From Bacteroidota bacterium (GTDB lineage: Bacteria; Bacteroidota; Bacteroidia; Flavobacteriales_F; PHOS-HE28): 32,652 nt of DNA. The first letter of the stretch is position 1. Each line of letters starts with the position of its first letter. The stretch covers positions 1 through 32,652 of the forward strand of contig JACTMO010000065.1 in assembly GCA_014584605.1 (NCBI GenBank). The letters run 5' to 3'. The notes beneath the pieces are model-generated. The model searched no databases. It saw only the letters and a list, made by a program, of their open reading frames with translations, and was not told the DNA's origin. This document shows positions 15,422 to 25,100 of this stretch, in pieces. The translations under genes and the position numbers were made by a program.

Positions 15422-18235
15422 ATGGTCCATCGTTATGCTTCGGCGGCAGTCCTCCTGCTGTCCATGAGTGGGCTTGTCGCGCAGCCCATGTTCACGAACC
15501 AGTCCGCCCTCCTGTCCCACAACGCCAACAGCGGCGGCTGCATGGCCGTGGTGGACATGGATCTCGACGGGCTGGACGACATCGTGCAGCTCCACATGAG
15601 CAAGCACGTGTACATCCTCTACCAGAACCCCGACCACTCCTTCACCACCTACGACTACGGAACGGTGGACGGCAGCAGTCAATGGGGCTGGGCCATCGCC
15701 GACATGGACCGCAGTGGGCACAAGGACATCATGAGCGGGGTCTCCGTAACGCGCTACCTGCGCATCACCTCGCGCGGTGTGTCGCAGCTGGTGGACCTAA
15801 ACGGACCGACCATCTTCCACCAGAACGTGAGCATCGCCGACATGAACGGTGATGGCTGGGCCGACCTGTACGCGTGCAACGACGTGGGGGCGAGCAACAT
15901 CTGGATCAACGACGGCAGCGGCAACCTGCTGTACAACGCCAACTTCATCGACTGGTCCACGACCCCTGCCTCCGACATGAGCGGCAACTACGGCAGCGTG
16001 TTCACCGACTTTGACGACGACGGGGACATCGACCTGCACATCAGCCACTGCCGCCAGGGCGTGAACAACTCCAACGACCCGCGCCGCTGGGACCGCCTGT
16101 TCGTGAACGACGGCAACAACAACTACAGCGACCAGGCCCTGGCCCACGGCCTGCAGAACCGTGAGCAGGTGTGGACCACCGATTTCGGCGACTACGACAA
16201 CGACGGCGACCTCGACGTGTTCAGCACCACGCACAGCACCACCCTGATGCTGTTCGAGAACGATGGCACCAACAACTACGTGGACGTCACCGCAGGCAGC
16301 GGCCTGGAGAACTACACAGGCTTCTTCCTGCAGGGCCTGTTCCGCGACCTCGACAACGACGGCTGGTTGGACATCATGACCGGATCGGCGGACCACTACT
16401 TCAAGGGCAACGGTGATGGCACCTTCGCCGAGGTCACCGGCCTGTTCCCCGCCGGCAAGAACATGTTGAGCTTCGCCTATGGCGACCTCAACGAGGACGG
16501 TTTCACGGACCTGTACGCCAGCTACGGGAACGCCTACGTGGACGGCGATCCCAGCTTCCCCGACCGCCTCTACCTCAACACCCCCAATGGCAACCACTGG
16601 CTGGACGTGGACCTGAAGGGTGTGGTGAGCAACAAGGAGGCCATCGGTGCCAAGGTCAAGATCTGGGGGCCTTGGGGCATCCAGGTGCGCGAGGTGCGCA
16701 GCGGCGAGAGCTACGGTGTGGTGAACAGCACCACCCTGCATTTCGGTCTGGGCGCCCACACCACCGTGGACAGCCTGGTGGTGCAATGGCCCAGCGGTGA
16801 GGTGGACAGCTACACGAACATCAACGCCGACCAGGGCATCACCTTGCTGGAAGGCACCTGCATCGCCCCGGTGGCCGAGATCAGCACGCCCGGCGACCTG
16901 GTGGTGTGCACCGGTGGTGCCCCGCTCACCCTCACGGCCAACGCGGGCTACCAGTACACCTGGAGCACCAACGCCACCACGCAGAGCATCGATGTCACAG
17001 CGGCCGGCACCTACACGGTGACCATCGACGATGGTACCGGATGCTGGAGCCAGGCCACGGTGATCGTGACCGCCGATCCCGATGAGACCCCTGCGGTGAC
17101 CGTCAACGGGGAGACGACCTTCTGCGAAGGCGGTTCCGTCGAGCTCTCCTGTTCCCCGGCGAGCGATTACCTGTGGAGCAACGGGGCCACCACACAGACC
17201 GTACAGGCCACTGCGGACGGCCCCATCACCGTCACGGTGACCGGGCTGTGCGGCAACTTCACCTCCGCACCGGTGGACCTGGAGGTGATCGACACCCCCG
17301 ATGCGCCGGTGACCACCGGGGCCATCCTCATGGGCCCGGGTACCGCTGACATCCAGGCCACCGGCACCAACATCACCTGGTATGACGTGCCTGCGGGCGG
17401 TACGGCCCTGGGCAGCGGCAACACGTGGACCACCCCGTTCGTCAACAGCACCACCAGCTTCTGGGCCGAGGACCTCAACAGCTTCGGCGGCGGCGTGGTG
17501 AGCGGCGGAAGGGTGGACAACACCACCACCGGACAGTACCACCAGAACGATGGCTTCTATCTGCTGTTCGATGCCTACGAGCGGTTCACCATCAACAGCG
17601 TCAAGGTTTACGCCAACGGCGATGGGCAGCGCACCATCGCGCTGGTGGACATGAGCGACAACAGCACGGTGGCCAGCGTGTCGCCCAACATCTTGAACGG
17701 CACCCAGGTGGTGAGCCTCGGCCTGGAGGTGCCCGCCCCGGGCAACTACGCGTTGCGCTGCGTGGGCACGCCCAACCTGTGGCGCGATGGCCTGGGCAGC
17801 TCGCCGCAATACCCCTATGCCCTCGGCTCCCTGGGCAGCATCACCGGAACGAACATCGGCGGCCAGAACGCGCTGGAGTACTACTACTTCTTCTACGACT
17901 GGGAGGTGGAAGCCTTCGGTGTGGACTGCCCGAGCCCCCGTACCGAGACCTTGGTGACGGTGACCTCCGTGGGCCTGCCCGAGCAAGCCGGCGACGCCCA
18001 TGTGCAACTGGTGCCCAACCCGACCGATGGCGCGGTGGCCGTGAACTTCCCCGCCACCAGCGGCTCCATCGCCGTGGAGGTGACCGACCTCAGCGGACGG
18101 GTGGTGCGCCGCGCCACCGGTGCCGGTGCCAGCGGACGGTTGCAGTTGGAGGTCGGCGACCTGTCCACCGGACAATACCTCGTGCGCCTCAGCACCCACG
18201 AAGGCCAGCATGTGGCACGGCTGACGGTGCGCTGA
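15422..18235 (+). CDS. T9SS-sorted FG-GAP/ASPIC-UnbV repeat surface protein
   Basis: 937 residues. The signal peptide is MVHRYASAAVLLLSMSGLVA, then AQP. Residues 30-360 carry FG-GAP/VCBS repeats with calcium-binding-like acidic loops (DMDLDGLDDI, DFDDDGDIDLH, DYDNDGDLDVF, DLDNDGWLDIM, DLNEDGFTDLY), which fold as an integrin-like beta-propeller. An ASPIC/UnbV domain follows (about 385-475, AIGAKVKIWGPWG, VREVRSGESYG, VVQWPSGEVDSY). Next come Ig/PKD-like modules with TYTVTIDDGTGCWSQA and a second copy, then a beta-sandwich. The T9SS tail (about 855-937) shows VQLVPNPTDGAV and STGQYLVRLST. It is exported and probably anchored at the surface. CRTAC-like layouts of this kind suggest adhesion or glycan contact, but no ligand can be named. 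Confidence 0.9.
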   Translation: MVHRYASAAVLLLSMSGLVAQPMFTNQSALLSHNANSGGCMAVVDMDLDGLDDIVQLHMSKHVYILYQNPDHSFTTYDYGTVDGSSQWGWAIADMDRSGHKDIMSGVSVTRYLRITSRGVSQLVDLNGPTIFHQNVSIADMNGDGWADLYACNDVGASNIWINDGSGNLLYNANFIDWSTTPASDMSGNYGSVFTDFDDDGDIDLHISHCRQGVNNSNDPRRWDRLFVNDGNNNYSDQALAHGLQNREQVWTTDFGDYDNDGDLDVFSTTHSTTLMLFENDGTNNYVDVTAGSGLENYTGFFLQGLFRDLDNDGWLDIMTGSADHYFKGNGDGTFAEVTGLFPAGKNMLSFAYGDLNEDGFTDLYASYGNAYVDGDPSFPDRLYLNTPNGNHWLDVDLKGVVSNKEAIGAKVKIWGPWGIQVREVRSGESYGVVNSTTLHFGLGAHTTVDSLVVQWPSGEVDSYTNINADQGITLLEGTCIAPVAEISTPGDLVVCTGGAPLTLTANAGYQYTWSTNATTQSIDVTAAGTYTVTIDDGTGCWSQATVIVTADPDETPAVTVNGETTFCEGGSVELSCSPASDYLWSNGATTQTVQATADGPITVTVTGLCGNFTSAPVDLEVIDTPDAPVTTGAILMGPGTADIQATGTNITWYDVPAGGTALGSGNTWTTPFVNSTTSFWAEDLNSFGGGVVSGGRVDNTTTGQYHQNDGFYLLFDAYERFTINSVKVYANGDGQRTIALVDMSDNSTVASVSPNILNGTQVVSLGLEVPAPGNYALRCVGTPNLWRDGLGSSPQYPYALGSLGSITGTNIGGQNALEYYYFFYDWEVEAFGVDCPSPRTETLVTVTSVGLPEQAGDAHVQLVPNPTDGAVAVNFPATSGSIAVEVTDLSGRVVRRATGAGASGRLQLEVGDLSTGQYLVRLSTHEGQHVARLTVR

Positions 18236-18253
18236 TCGACGATCCGACCATCG

Positions 18254-18288
18254 CGAGGGGGCTGTCTCGGAACGAGGCGGCCCCCTCG
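18254..18288 (+). terminator. compound hairpin after the T9SS gene
   Basis: A perfect 9-bp stem (18254-18262 with 18280-18288, CGAGGGGGC/GCCCCCTCG) encloses a smaller CTCG-GAA-CGAG hairpin. It starts 18 nt after the stop codon of the large T9SS gene. No T-run follows, so it could be a terminator or an mRNA 3'-end stabiliser. Confidence 0.5.
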
Positions 18289-18392
18289 GCGTTCGGGGCC
18301 CTGGCCCGGATCGGACCGCGGGCCTCCACCCCGTGTTGCTGTGCAGGTCCTTGCGAGAGCCCCGGCCATTTCGGGTGCCGGTGGTTGGAACA

Positions 18393-18400
18393 TACCTTGG
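18393..18400 (+). promoter_or_regulatory. weak -7-like element before tauE
   Basis: TACCTTGG differs from TAnnTTTG at one position and lies about 66 nt before ATG 18467. It is the best candidate in a 231-bp gap that otherwise holds only the compound hairpin. Confidence 0.3.
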
Positions 18401-18466
18401 CCGAACGGGTTGACGATCGCTCTTGCATCGCAGGACCGCACCACCGACCTTGGGCCCCCTACACGG

Positions 18467-19195
18467 ATGAGCACGATCGGCCTCGCACTCCTCATCGCCG
18501 TCATCGCCCTGATGTACGCCTCCGTGGGCCACGGTGGGGCCAGTGGCTACCTGGCGGTGATGGCCCTGATGGGCTATGCGCAGGAGGTCATGCGGCCTTC
18601 CGCCCTGCTGATGAACCTGTTCGTCAGTGCGATCTCCTTCCTGCAGTTCGCCCGGGCGCGCCATTTCCGCTGGAACCTGTTCTGGCCTTTCGCCGTGACC
18701 TCGGTGCCCATGGCCTGGATCGGGGCACGCATCACCATCGACCCGCTGCTCTACAAGCGCATCCTGGCTGTCTGCCTGTTGCTCGCGGCCGCACGGCTTT
18801 TCGGCCTTTTCGGCAAGGCCGACGACCGACGCTCCTCGCTGTCCATTGTTCCGGCCATGGCCATCGGCGCGGTGCTGGGCCTGGCCTCGGGCATCATCGG
18901 CATCGGTGGCGGCATCCTCCTCAGCCCCCTGCTGCTCGTCTTCCGATGGGCGGACGCTCGGGAGACCGCTGCCGTGAGCGCACTCTTCATCTTCGTGAAC
19001 AGCCTGGCAGGCCTGATGAGCGCCATGAGCAACGGCGAGCGGGTATCGTCCGATGTGTTGGTCTGGGTGCTGGCTGCCGTGCTCGGCGGCCTGGTCGGTG
19101 GTCATCTCGGTGCAAGGCGCATCCCCGAGCTCCGGTTGCGGCAGCTGCTCGCCGTGGTGCTGGCCCTGGCCTCCGTCAAGCTCATGCTCCCATGA
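18467..19195 (+). CDS. TauE/SafE-family anion exporter
   Basis: 242 residues, about eight hydrophobic helices. Family members export sulfite, sulfoacetate or related sulfur anions across the inner membrane. The two half-repeats typical of the family are visible: SVGHGGASGYLAVMAL near the N-terminus and GIIGIGGGILLSPLLL in the middle. ATG 18467 starts cleanly at the first helix; earlier in-frame codons add an implausible soluble stretch. It overlaps moeA by ATGA. This places it at the head of a molybdenum-cofactor operon, where it may handle sulfite, or possibly an anion linked to molybdate or cofactor sulfur (inference). Confidence 0.88.
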   Translation: MSTIGLALLIAVIALMYASVGHGGASGYLAVMALMGYAQEVMRPSALLMNLFVSAISFLQFARARHFRWNLFWPFAVTSVPMAWIGARITIDPLLYKRILAVCLLLAAARLFGLFGKADDRRSSLSIVPAMAIGAVLGLASGIIGIGGGILLSPLLLVFRWADARETAAVSALFIFVNSLAGLMSAMSNGERVSSDVLVWVLAAVLGGLVGGHLGARRIPELRLRQLLAVVLALASVKLMLP

Positions 19196-20367
19196 TCCGA
19201 GTGCAGGATGCGCGGACCGCGCTGCTGGAGCGGGTGCGGCCCTTGCCGTCCGAACAGGTTCCGATCGCCCTCGCCGTGGGACGATTCCTCGCGGCCGACG
19301 CCGTGGCCGACGATGCCTTTCCGCGCTTCGACATGAGCGCCGTGGACGGGTACGCCGTGGGCGATGGGCCCGGGCCGTGGCGGCGCATCGGTGCGGTGGC
19401 CGCCGGCGAGGTCCTGCAGGCCCCGCTCGGCGCGGAGGAGTGCGCGCGGATCTTCACCGGGGCACAGGTGCCCGATGGGACCGCGGCCGTGCTGATGCAG
19501 GAGCATTGCCGTGAGGAGGCGGCTCTTGTCCACTGCACAGGCGCCGCGCATCGTCCGGGTGCCAACATCCGGCGCTGTGCCGAAGGATACCGGCCGGGCG
19601 ATGTGCTCGTGCGCCAAGGCGAGCGTCTGGATCCCGCCGCCATCGGGCTGCTGGCCTCTTCCGGCATCGGCACGGTACTGGTGGCGCGCCTCCCGCGCGT
19701 GGCCCTGGTCCGCACCGGTGGTGAGTTCATCGCCGAAGGCGGTCCGACCGCCGGACGCATCCACGGCAGCAACGAGGTGATGCTGCAGGCCGCCGTGCAG
19801 GCCGCCGGAGCGGTAACGACCGGCCCGCCCATCACCATCCACGACCAGGAAGGCCCCATGACCGAGGCGCTTGCCCGGGCCTGTGTGGAGGCCGACCTGG
19901 TGCTCACCACGGGCGGCGTGTCCGTGGGTGACCACGACCTGGTGCGGCCGGTGCTGGAGCGTCTTGGCGCCACCGTTCATTTCCACGGCGTGCGGCAGAA
20001 GCCCGGCAAGCCCATGCTCTTCGCCACCATCGACGCCCTGCCCGTGATCGGCCTGCCCGGCAATCCGCGTGCGGTGCTGGTGCTGTTCGACGTGTACGTG
20101 CGCAGCATCATCCGCGCCTTGCAGGGTGCGTGCGATCCCGGCCCCCGGGAGGAGATGCTGCCGCTGGCCGCCGCCCTGCGCCGCAAAGGCGACCGCGATG
20201 AGTTCAGGGGCGCCCGCGTGCGCGAGGGCAGGGTGGAGCTGCTCCGCGATGAAGGGTCGCACCTGCTGGGAGGCCTGGTGGGCAGCGATGCGCTCTGCCA
20301 CCTGGAGGCCGAACGGACACAGCTGGAGGCCGGGGAGCCCGTGCGAGTGATCCGCCCGTTGCCATGA
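19192..20367 (+). CDS. moeA: molybdopterin molybdenumtransferase MoeA
   Basis: 391 residues, the usual length. MoeA inserts molybdate into adenylylated molybdopterin in the cytoplasm. Characteristic segments are PRFDMSAVDGYAV (about 44-56), RIFTGAQVPDGTAAVLMQE, IRRCAEGYRPGDVL, the MoaB/MogA-like fold motif LTTGGVSVGDHDLV, KPGKPMLFA and GLPGNPRAVLVLF, followed by the C-terminal domain IV. It overlaps tauE upstream and mobA downstream, each by ATGA, so the three are translated from one message. No mogA, moaA-E or molybdate transporter gene is present here, so the rest of the pathway must be encoded elsewhere. Confidence 0.95.
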   Translation: MIRVQDARTALLERVRPLPSEQVPIALAVGRFLAADAVADDAFPRFDMSAVDGYAVGDGPGPWRRIGAVAAGEVLQAPLGAEECARIFTGAQVPDGTAAVLMQEHCREEAALVHCTGAAHRPGANIRRCAEGYRPGDVLVRQGERLDPAAIGLLASSGIGTVLVARLPRVALVRTGGEFIAEGGPTAGRIHGSNEVMLQAAVQAAGAVTTGPPITIHDQEGPMTEALARACVEADLVLTTGGVSVGDHDLVRPVLERLGATVHFHGVRQKPGKPMLFATIDALPVIGLPGNPRAVLVLFDVYVRSIIRALQGACDPGPREEMLPLAAALRRKGDRDEFRGARVREGRVELLRDEGSHLLGGLVGSDALCHLEAERTQLEAGEPVRVIRPLP

Positions 20368-20930
20368 GCGATCGTGCTTGGACCGGCGTGGTGCTCACCG
20401 GTGGCAGGAGCAGCCGCATGGGCACCGACAAGGCGCTGGTCGAGATCGAAGGCGTCACCATGCTGGCACGTGCCATCGGGTTGTTGCGGCCCCATGTGCG
20501 CGAGCTCCTCATCATCGGCGATGTCCAGCGTCACCTCCACCCGCACGCCACCACGCTGCCCGACGACCAACCCGGCCTCGGACCGATCGGCGGCCTGATC
20601 ACCGCCCTGGACCACGGCCGGTACGGCCGCATCATCGCACTGGCCTGCGACATGCCCGGGGTGAACGACCGCCTGGTGCTGCGGATCAAGGAACGCTTCG
20701 ACGGCACGACGGACGCCGTGGTCCCCGTGCATGAAGGGCGCGCCGAACCTCTTGCGGCCGCCTACCACCTGCGCTGCAGGGATCCCTTCGCGCAGGCCGT
20801 TCAAGCGGGCATGCTGAAGCTCACCGCCGCGTTGGACAGGCTGCGCTGGAGCCCGGTGGAAGTACGGCCCGGTCACGACGGATGGCCGGCCGACCTGTTC
20901 CGCAACGTCAACCGGCCGACCGACCTCTGA
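20364..20930 (+). CDS. mobA: molybdenum cofactor guanylyltransferase MobA
   Basis: 188 residues, typical for MobA. It attaches GMP to the molybdenum cofactor, giving the bis-MGD form used by formate dehydrogenases and other DMSO-reductase-family enzymes. The nucleotide-binding signature LTGGRSSRMGTDKAL lies at residues 11-25. PDDQPGLGPIGGL, the metal-binding ALACDMPGV, and a C-terminal NVNRPTDL (NxNxPxD type) complete the fold. It starts within the moeA stop (ATGA). Its presence implies at least one bis-MGD enzyme in the organism, consistent with fdhD at 26599. Confidence 0.95.
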   Translation: MSDRAWTGVVLTGGRSSRMGTDKALVEIEGVTMLARAIGLLRPHVRELLIIGDVQRHLHPHATTLPDDQPGLGPIGGLITALDHGRYGRIIALACDMPGVNDRLVLRIKERFDGTTDAVVPVHEGRAEPLAAAYHLRCRDPFAQAVQAGMLKLTAALDRLRWSPVEVRPGHDGWPADLFRNVNRPTDL

Positions 20931-20978
20931 GGCCTGGCCGCGGTGCGGCACCGCGCCGCGGCACCCGGGGTTGTCCGG

Positions 20979-20986
20979 TACCTTCG
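20979..20986 (+). promoter_or_regulatory. candidate -7 element of the nucleoid-protein gene
   Basis: TACCTTCG matches TAnnTTTG at 7 of 8 positions, with a leader of about 32 nt before ATG 21025. Confidence 0.45.
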
Positions 20987-21024
20987 CCGTCGCGTCGCCG
21001 CCATCAGGCTGCGGCCCGCAACAC

Positions 21025-22047
21025 ATGATCAATGCCAGGGAGGCCATGGTGGAGGAGCTGGTGCTGCACCGGGTGGGCACCGACGGAACCCCCAGCGTGC
21101 TCACCGATGTGAGCGCAGTGCTCCAGGGCCCCGAGGAGCAGGAGTTCCTGCGCCGCCTCTTCCTGCGGCCCTTCACCAGTGCAACGGCCACGCACACCTT
21201 TCGCAGCGGCGAAGGCCGCAACGCGAGCGCCTTGCAGGCCCTGTGTGCCAAAGCCGGGAAAGGCCGCGACCTCGTGGGCGTGTCGCGGGCCATCGCCAAG
21301 CTGCTGATCGACACCGCGGCCGAGCACGAGATGCGCAGCGGCGACCTCTTCATCGTACGGTTCCATGCCGTGGAACTGGCCGGTGCCGTGCACGACGCGC
21401 TGGGCATCCTCAAGTTCGACGACAAGGAGGTGTTCCTCGAGAGCAAGCTCAGCGGCCAGAACATCGGCATGCGGCTGCGGCGCGGGCTTGGGGGTCGGCG
21501 CCCGGACCAGGCCCTGCTGGTGCTCTTCACCCCGCAGGAACCCACCGTGCTGGTGATCGATGGCGATCCTCGAAGCGCTGCCTGGCAGCAGGCCTTCGCC
21601 GGTCTTCGACCCCGGCAGGACCATGTGAACAGCACCAACAACCTGCTGGAGATGACCCGTTCGTTCATCACCGAGCAGCTGCCCCAGGACTACGAGATCC
21701 CCAAGGCCGACCAGATCGACCTGCTGAACCGTTCGGTGCAGTACTTCAAGGACAACACGGAGTTCGAGCGAAGCAGCTTCGCGCGGGAGGTCTTCCAGAA
21801 CGATGAGGTCATCGGCTCCTTCGAGCGCTTCGGCGACCGGTTCAAGGAGGAACGTGCCGTGGAGCTGGACGACCGTTTCGAGATCAGCGCCAACGCGGTG
21901 AAGAAACACGCCCGTGTCTTCAAGAGCGTGCTCAAGCTGGACAAGAACTTCCACATCTACATCCACGGCGACCGCAACAAGATCGAACGCGGTGTGGACG
22001 AGAGCGGGAGGAAATTCTACAAGATCTATTACGAGCAGGAGCTGTAA
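21025..22047 (+). CDS. nucleoid-associated protein, NdpA/YejK family
   Basis: 340 residues, close to the roughly 335 of Escherichia coli YejK. The family binds nucleoid DNA; its exact role is unclear. The ATG at 21025 lies downstream of a -7 element; an in-frame start at 20971 lies upstream of that element and adds an unlikely leader. Sequence features are the N-terminal VEELVLHRVG strand, the central FDDKEVFLESKL and LLVLFTPQEPTVLVID strands, the helix SFITEQLPQDYEIPKADQ, and the C-terminal basic segment KSVLKLDKNFHIYIHGDRNK. There is no signal or membrane helix. It follows mobA by 94 bp and probably forms a separate unit. Confidence 0.85.
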   Translation: MINAREAMVEELVLHRVGTDGTPSVLTDVSAVLQGPEEQEFLRRLFLRPFTSATATHTFRSGEGRNASALQALCAKAGKGRDLVGVSRAIAKLLIDTAAEHEMRSGDLFIVRFHAVELAGAVHDALGILKFDDKEVFLESKLSGQNIGMRLRRGLGGRRPDQALLVLFTPQEPTVLVIDGDPRSAAWQQAFAGLRPRQDHVNSTNNLLEMTRSFITEQLPQDYEIPKADQIDLLNRSVQYFKDNTEFERSSFAREVFQNDEVIGSFERFGDRFKEERAVELDDRFEISANAVKKHARVFKSVLKLDKNFHIYIHGDRNKIERGVDESGRKFYKIYYEQEL

Positions 22048-22140
22048 CCCCCGGAGGGCCATGCGGTCCGACACAGGAGGCGGCGGCCACGGCCTTGCCC
22101 CCGGGCCGGTATGTGCGCATCTTGGTGCCCGCACCCGCCC

Positions 22141-25100
22141 ATGCGCCTGCTGTCGTTGATCACCGGAGCGCTCCTCGCCCTCCCGATGGGAGCGCAGCTG
22201 CTCTTTGACCGCATCACCACGCAGGAGGGCCTGCCGAACCAGGAGGTCCTCGCCCTGTTCGAGGACCGCGATGGCTTCATCTGGGCGGGAACGGGCGATG
22301 GACTGGCCCGCCTGGAGGGCACCCGGATCCGCGTCTTCCACCACGACCACAACGATCCCGGCAGCCTGGCCCACGACCAGGTGATGGGCATCGCGCAGGA
22401 TGCCTCGGGCACCCTGTGGATCGCCACCATGGACGGGCTGGCCCGTTACGACGCCCGCAGCGACACCTTCACCAACCTGCACATCCCCGCCGTGGGCACC
22501 AATGCCCGACAGGCCGATCGCATGCAGCAGGTGCTGCCCCTGGGCGACACCCTGCTCTGGGTGGTCACCGAGGCCGGCCTCTACCGCTACGACATCCGGG
22601 GATCGCGCTTCACCAGCATGCAGGGCCGCCCGCCCGGGGAAGGACCGGCCGGCATGATCAACGCGGGTGGCGCCTTGTTCTGGGATGCGGCCCGCAGCAC
22701 GCTCTGGGCCGGCACGCACAAGGGCCTCGCTTCCTGGGATGCCCGCACCGGGCGCTGGACCGACCATCGCAACACCGACGCCGAGCCCTGGGCGGGGACC
22801 ACCTCCACGAACCTGCCCGTGGTCCGTGGTGACTCGCTCTGGTTCCTGCGGAATGCGCCCTACACGCTCTGTGCCTACGACCTGCGCACCCGGCGGCTCC
22901 ATGTGCAGCCGGATCTGGAGCAGGAGCCGAACCGGTTCACGCTGCGGGCCCACGGCATCGGGCCGGACGGCTCGCACTGGCTCTGCACCTGGACCCACCG
23001 CGTCTTCCACCGGGCACCCCACGGCGCCTGGCACGAGGTCCGTGCGACGGCCGACCGGCCGGACGCTCTGCCGTCCACCCGGGTCAATGCATTGTTGTTC
23101 GTACGCTCGGGCGAGACCTGGTTCGCCACCGCAGGAGGTATCGCCGCCCTGCGCCCGACGGCGCAGAAGGTCGTTCCGCTGTACGAGGAACCCGACGGTC
23201 GCCCGGTCCTCGCGCTGGGAATCCTGGGCGCGGACACCCTGCTGGTGGGCAGTGCCGGAGGCGGCGTGGGGCTGGTGGACCTGCGGACAGGGATCTCCGC
23301 CCACTGCGTGCGGAGCGTGGCGGGTGGCTCTCCGGACGAGCTGGGGCTGGCCAATTTCGTGCGGGCCTTCGGACCTGACTTCCGGGGCATGCCCCTGGTG
23401 TGCACCTCCCGCGGTGTTGCCCTGCTTGATGTGCGCGCCGGTGTGCTGCGGCCGATGCACGCGCTCGCGGAAGCATTCCCAAGGGAGGGGCAAAGCGCTT
23501 TCACCTTCGCCGAGCGCGCCGATGGTGCCTACTGGTTCGGCACCTGGAACCAGGGGCTGTGGAGGCTGGACGAAAGCACGGACGCCTGTGTGCGCATCGA
23601 TACCGCCGAAGGGCCATACGGTGCGCTGCCCTGTCGCATGATGTTGAGCTGGCTCAACGACCGTTCCGGCCGGAGCTGGCTCGGCATGAACGATGGAGGC
23701 GGACTGGCCTGTCTGGAGAACGGGCGCCTTCGCGCGATCACCACGCCGGACGGCGGGCATCCCGGCGGGGTGGTGCGCACCATCGCCGAAGGTCCCGACG
23801 GGAGGATCTGGCTCGGCACCCACGAACGGGGGATCGTGGTGTACGACCCCGGCACCGGCGGCACCCGGTACTTCACGCGCCGCGACGGCCTGCCCGCCAC
23901 GCGGATCAGTGCGCTCCGTTTCACACGCGACGGCACCCTCTGGGCCGCCACCCGCAACGGCTTCGCCAGCATGAGGCCCGGCACCGGGACCTTCCGCCCC
24001 CTTGACCTGCCTGTCGGCCTGCAGGACGACGGGACCTACACGCTGTTGGAACTGGCGGACGGCCGTATCGCCCTGGCGATCGACGACCGTGTGTTGCTGC
24101 TCGACCCGGCCCTCGGGTCGCCGCCCGAGCCCCCGCACCCGGTGTTCACGGCACACCGCATCAACGACCAGCTGGTCCGGGGGGCTCCGCAGGCCCTGGA
24201 GCTGCCGCACGACCGCAAGGCCCTGAGCCTGGAGCTCGGCACGGTAGGCCATCACTTCGGCCAGCCGCCCCAGTTCCGCTACCGCCTTGCGGGGAATGGC
24301 ACGGCATGGAACGAGCTTGGCCGCGCGGCCCGCATCGACCTGTTCGACCTGGCCCCCGGGCGGTACCACATCCAGGTGCAGGCGAGCGCCGACGGCGTGT
24401 ATTGGAGCACCGACATGGCCACGGCGGAGGTCGTGGTGCGGCCGCCCTTCCATGCCACCTGGTGGTTCAGGTCCCTGGCGGTGCTGCTGGCGGTGCTGGT
24501 GGCCACGGCCGCGTTCAAGATCTACCTCGTCGTGCGGCTGCGGCGGCAGCGGGAGGCGTTCGAGCGCGAGCAGGCCGTGCTGGCCGAACGCATGCGGATC
24601 GCCAGCGACATGCACGACGACCTCGGGGCCGGGCTCAGCGCCCTCAAACTGCGCAGTGAGATGGCCTTGCGCATGGAGAAGGACCCCGCCAAGCGCGACC
24701 AGCTCGGGTCGCTGGCCAGGACCGCCGGAGAGCTCATCGGCAGCATGCGCCAGATCATCTGGACCATGAACGCCGATCAGGGAAGCGTGGCCGATCTGTT
24801 CGCCTATGCCGGCAGCTATGCGCGGCAGTACTGCGTGGAGCATCAGGTGGCGCTGTCGGTGGTGACGGGCCCGGAGCCACCCGCCATCCTGCTCAGCGCC
24901 GAGCAGCGCCGCAACGTCTTCCTGGTGGTGAAGGAGTCCCTGCACAACGTCATGAAGCACGCCGCCGCCCACCGGGCCGAGCTCCGGATGCACTGGACCG
25001 ACGGCGCCATGGAGCTGCGCATCACCGACGATGGACCTGGCTGGCCCGCGAACGCCGAGGCCACCGAGGGGAACGGGCTGCGCAACATGCGCAGGCGCAT

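Noticed and set aside
15797-19105. A 1,102-codon minus-strand frame opposite the T9SS and tauE genes
   Set aside because: It is a high-GC shadow with His-, Gly- and Val-rich sequence and no domain pattern. The plus-strand genes have clear family motifs.
17425-19191. A long upstream extension of moeA
   Set aside because: The frame stays open for 589 codons but overlaps the T9SS and tauE genes in another frame. The MoeA family begins at 19192, which also gives an ATGA overlap.
22111-22140. ATG 22111 as the kinase start
   Set aside because: It adds ten polar or cysteine-containing residues before a complete signal peptide that starts at ATG 22141.
21004-24993. A 1,329-codon minus-strand frame across the nucleoid protein and kinase
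   Set aside because: It runs antisense through two well-supported genes, shows low-complexity composition and lacks recognisable motifs.
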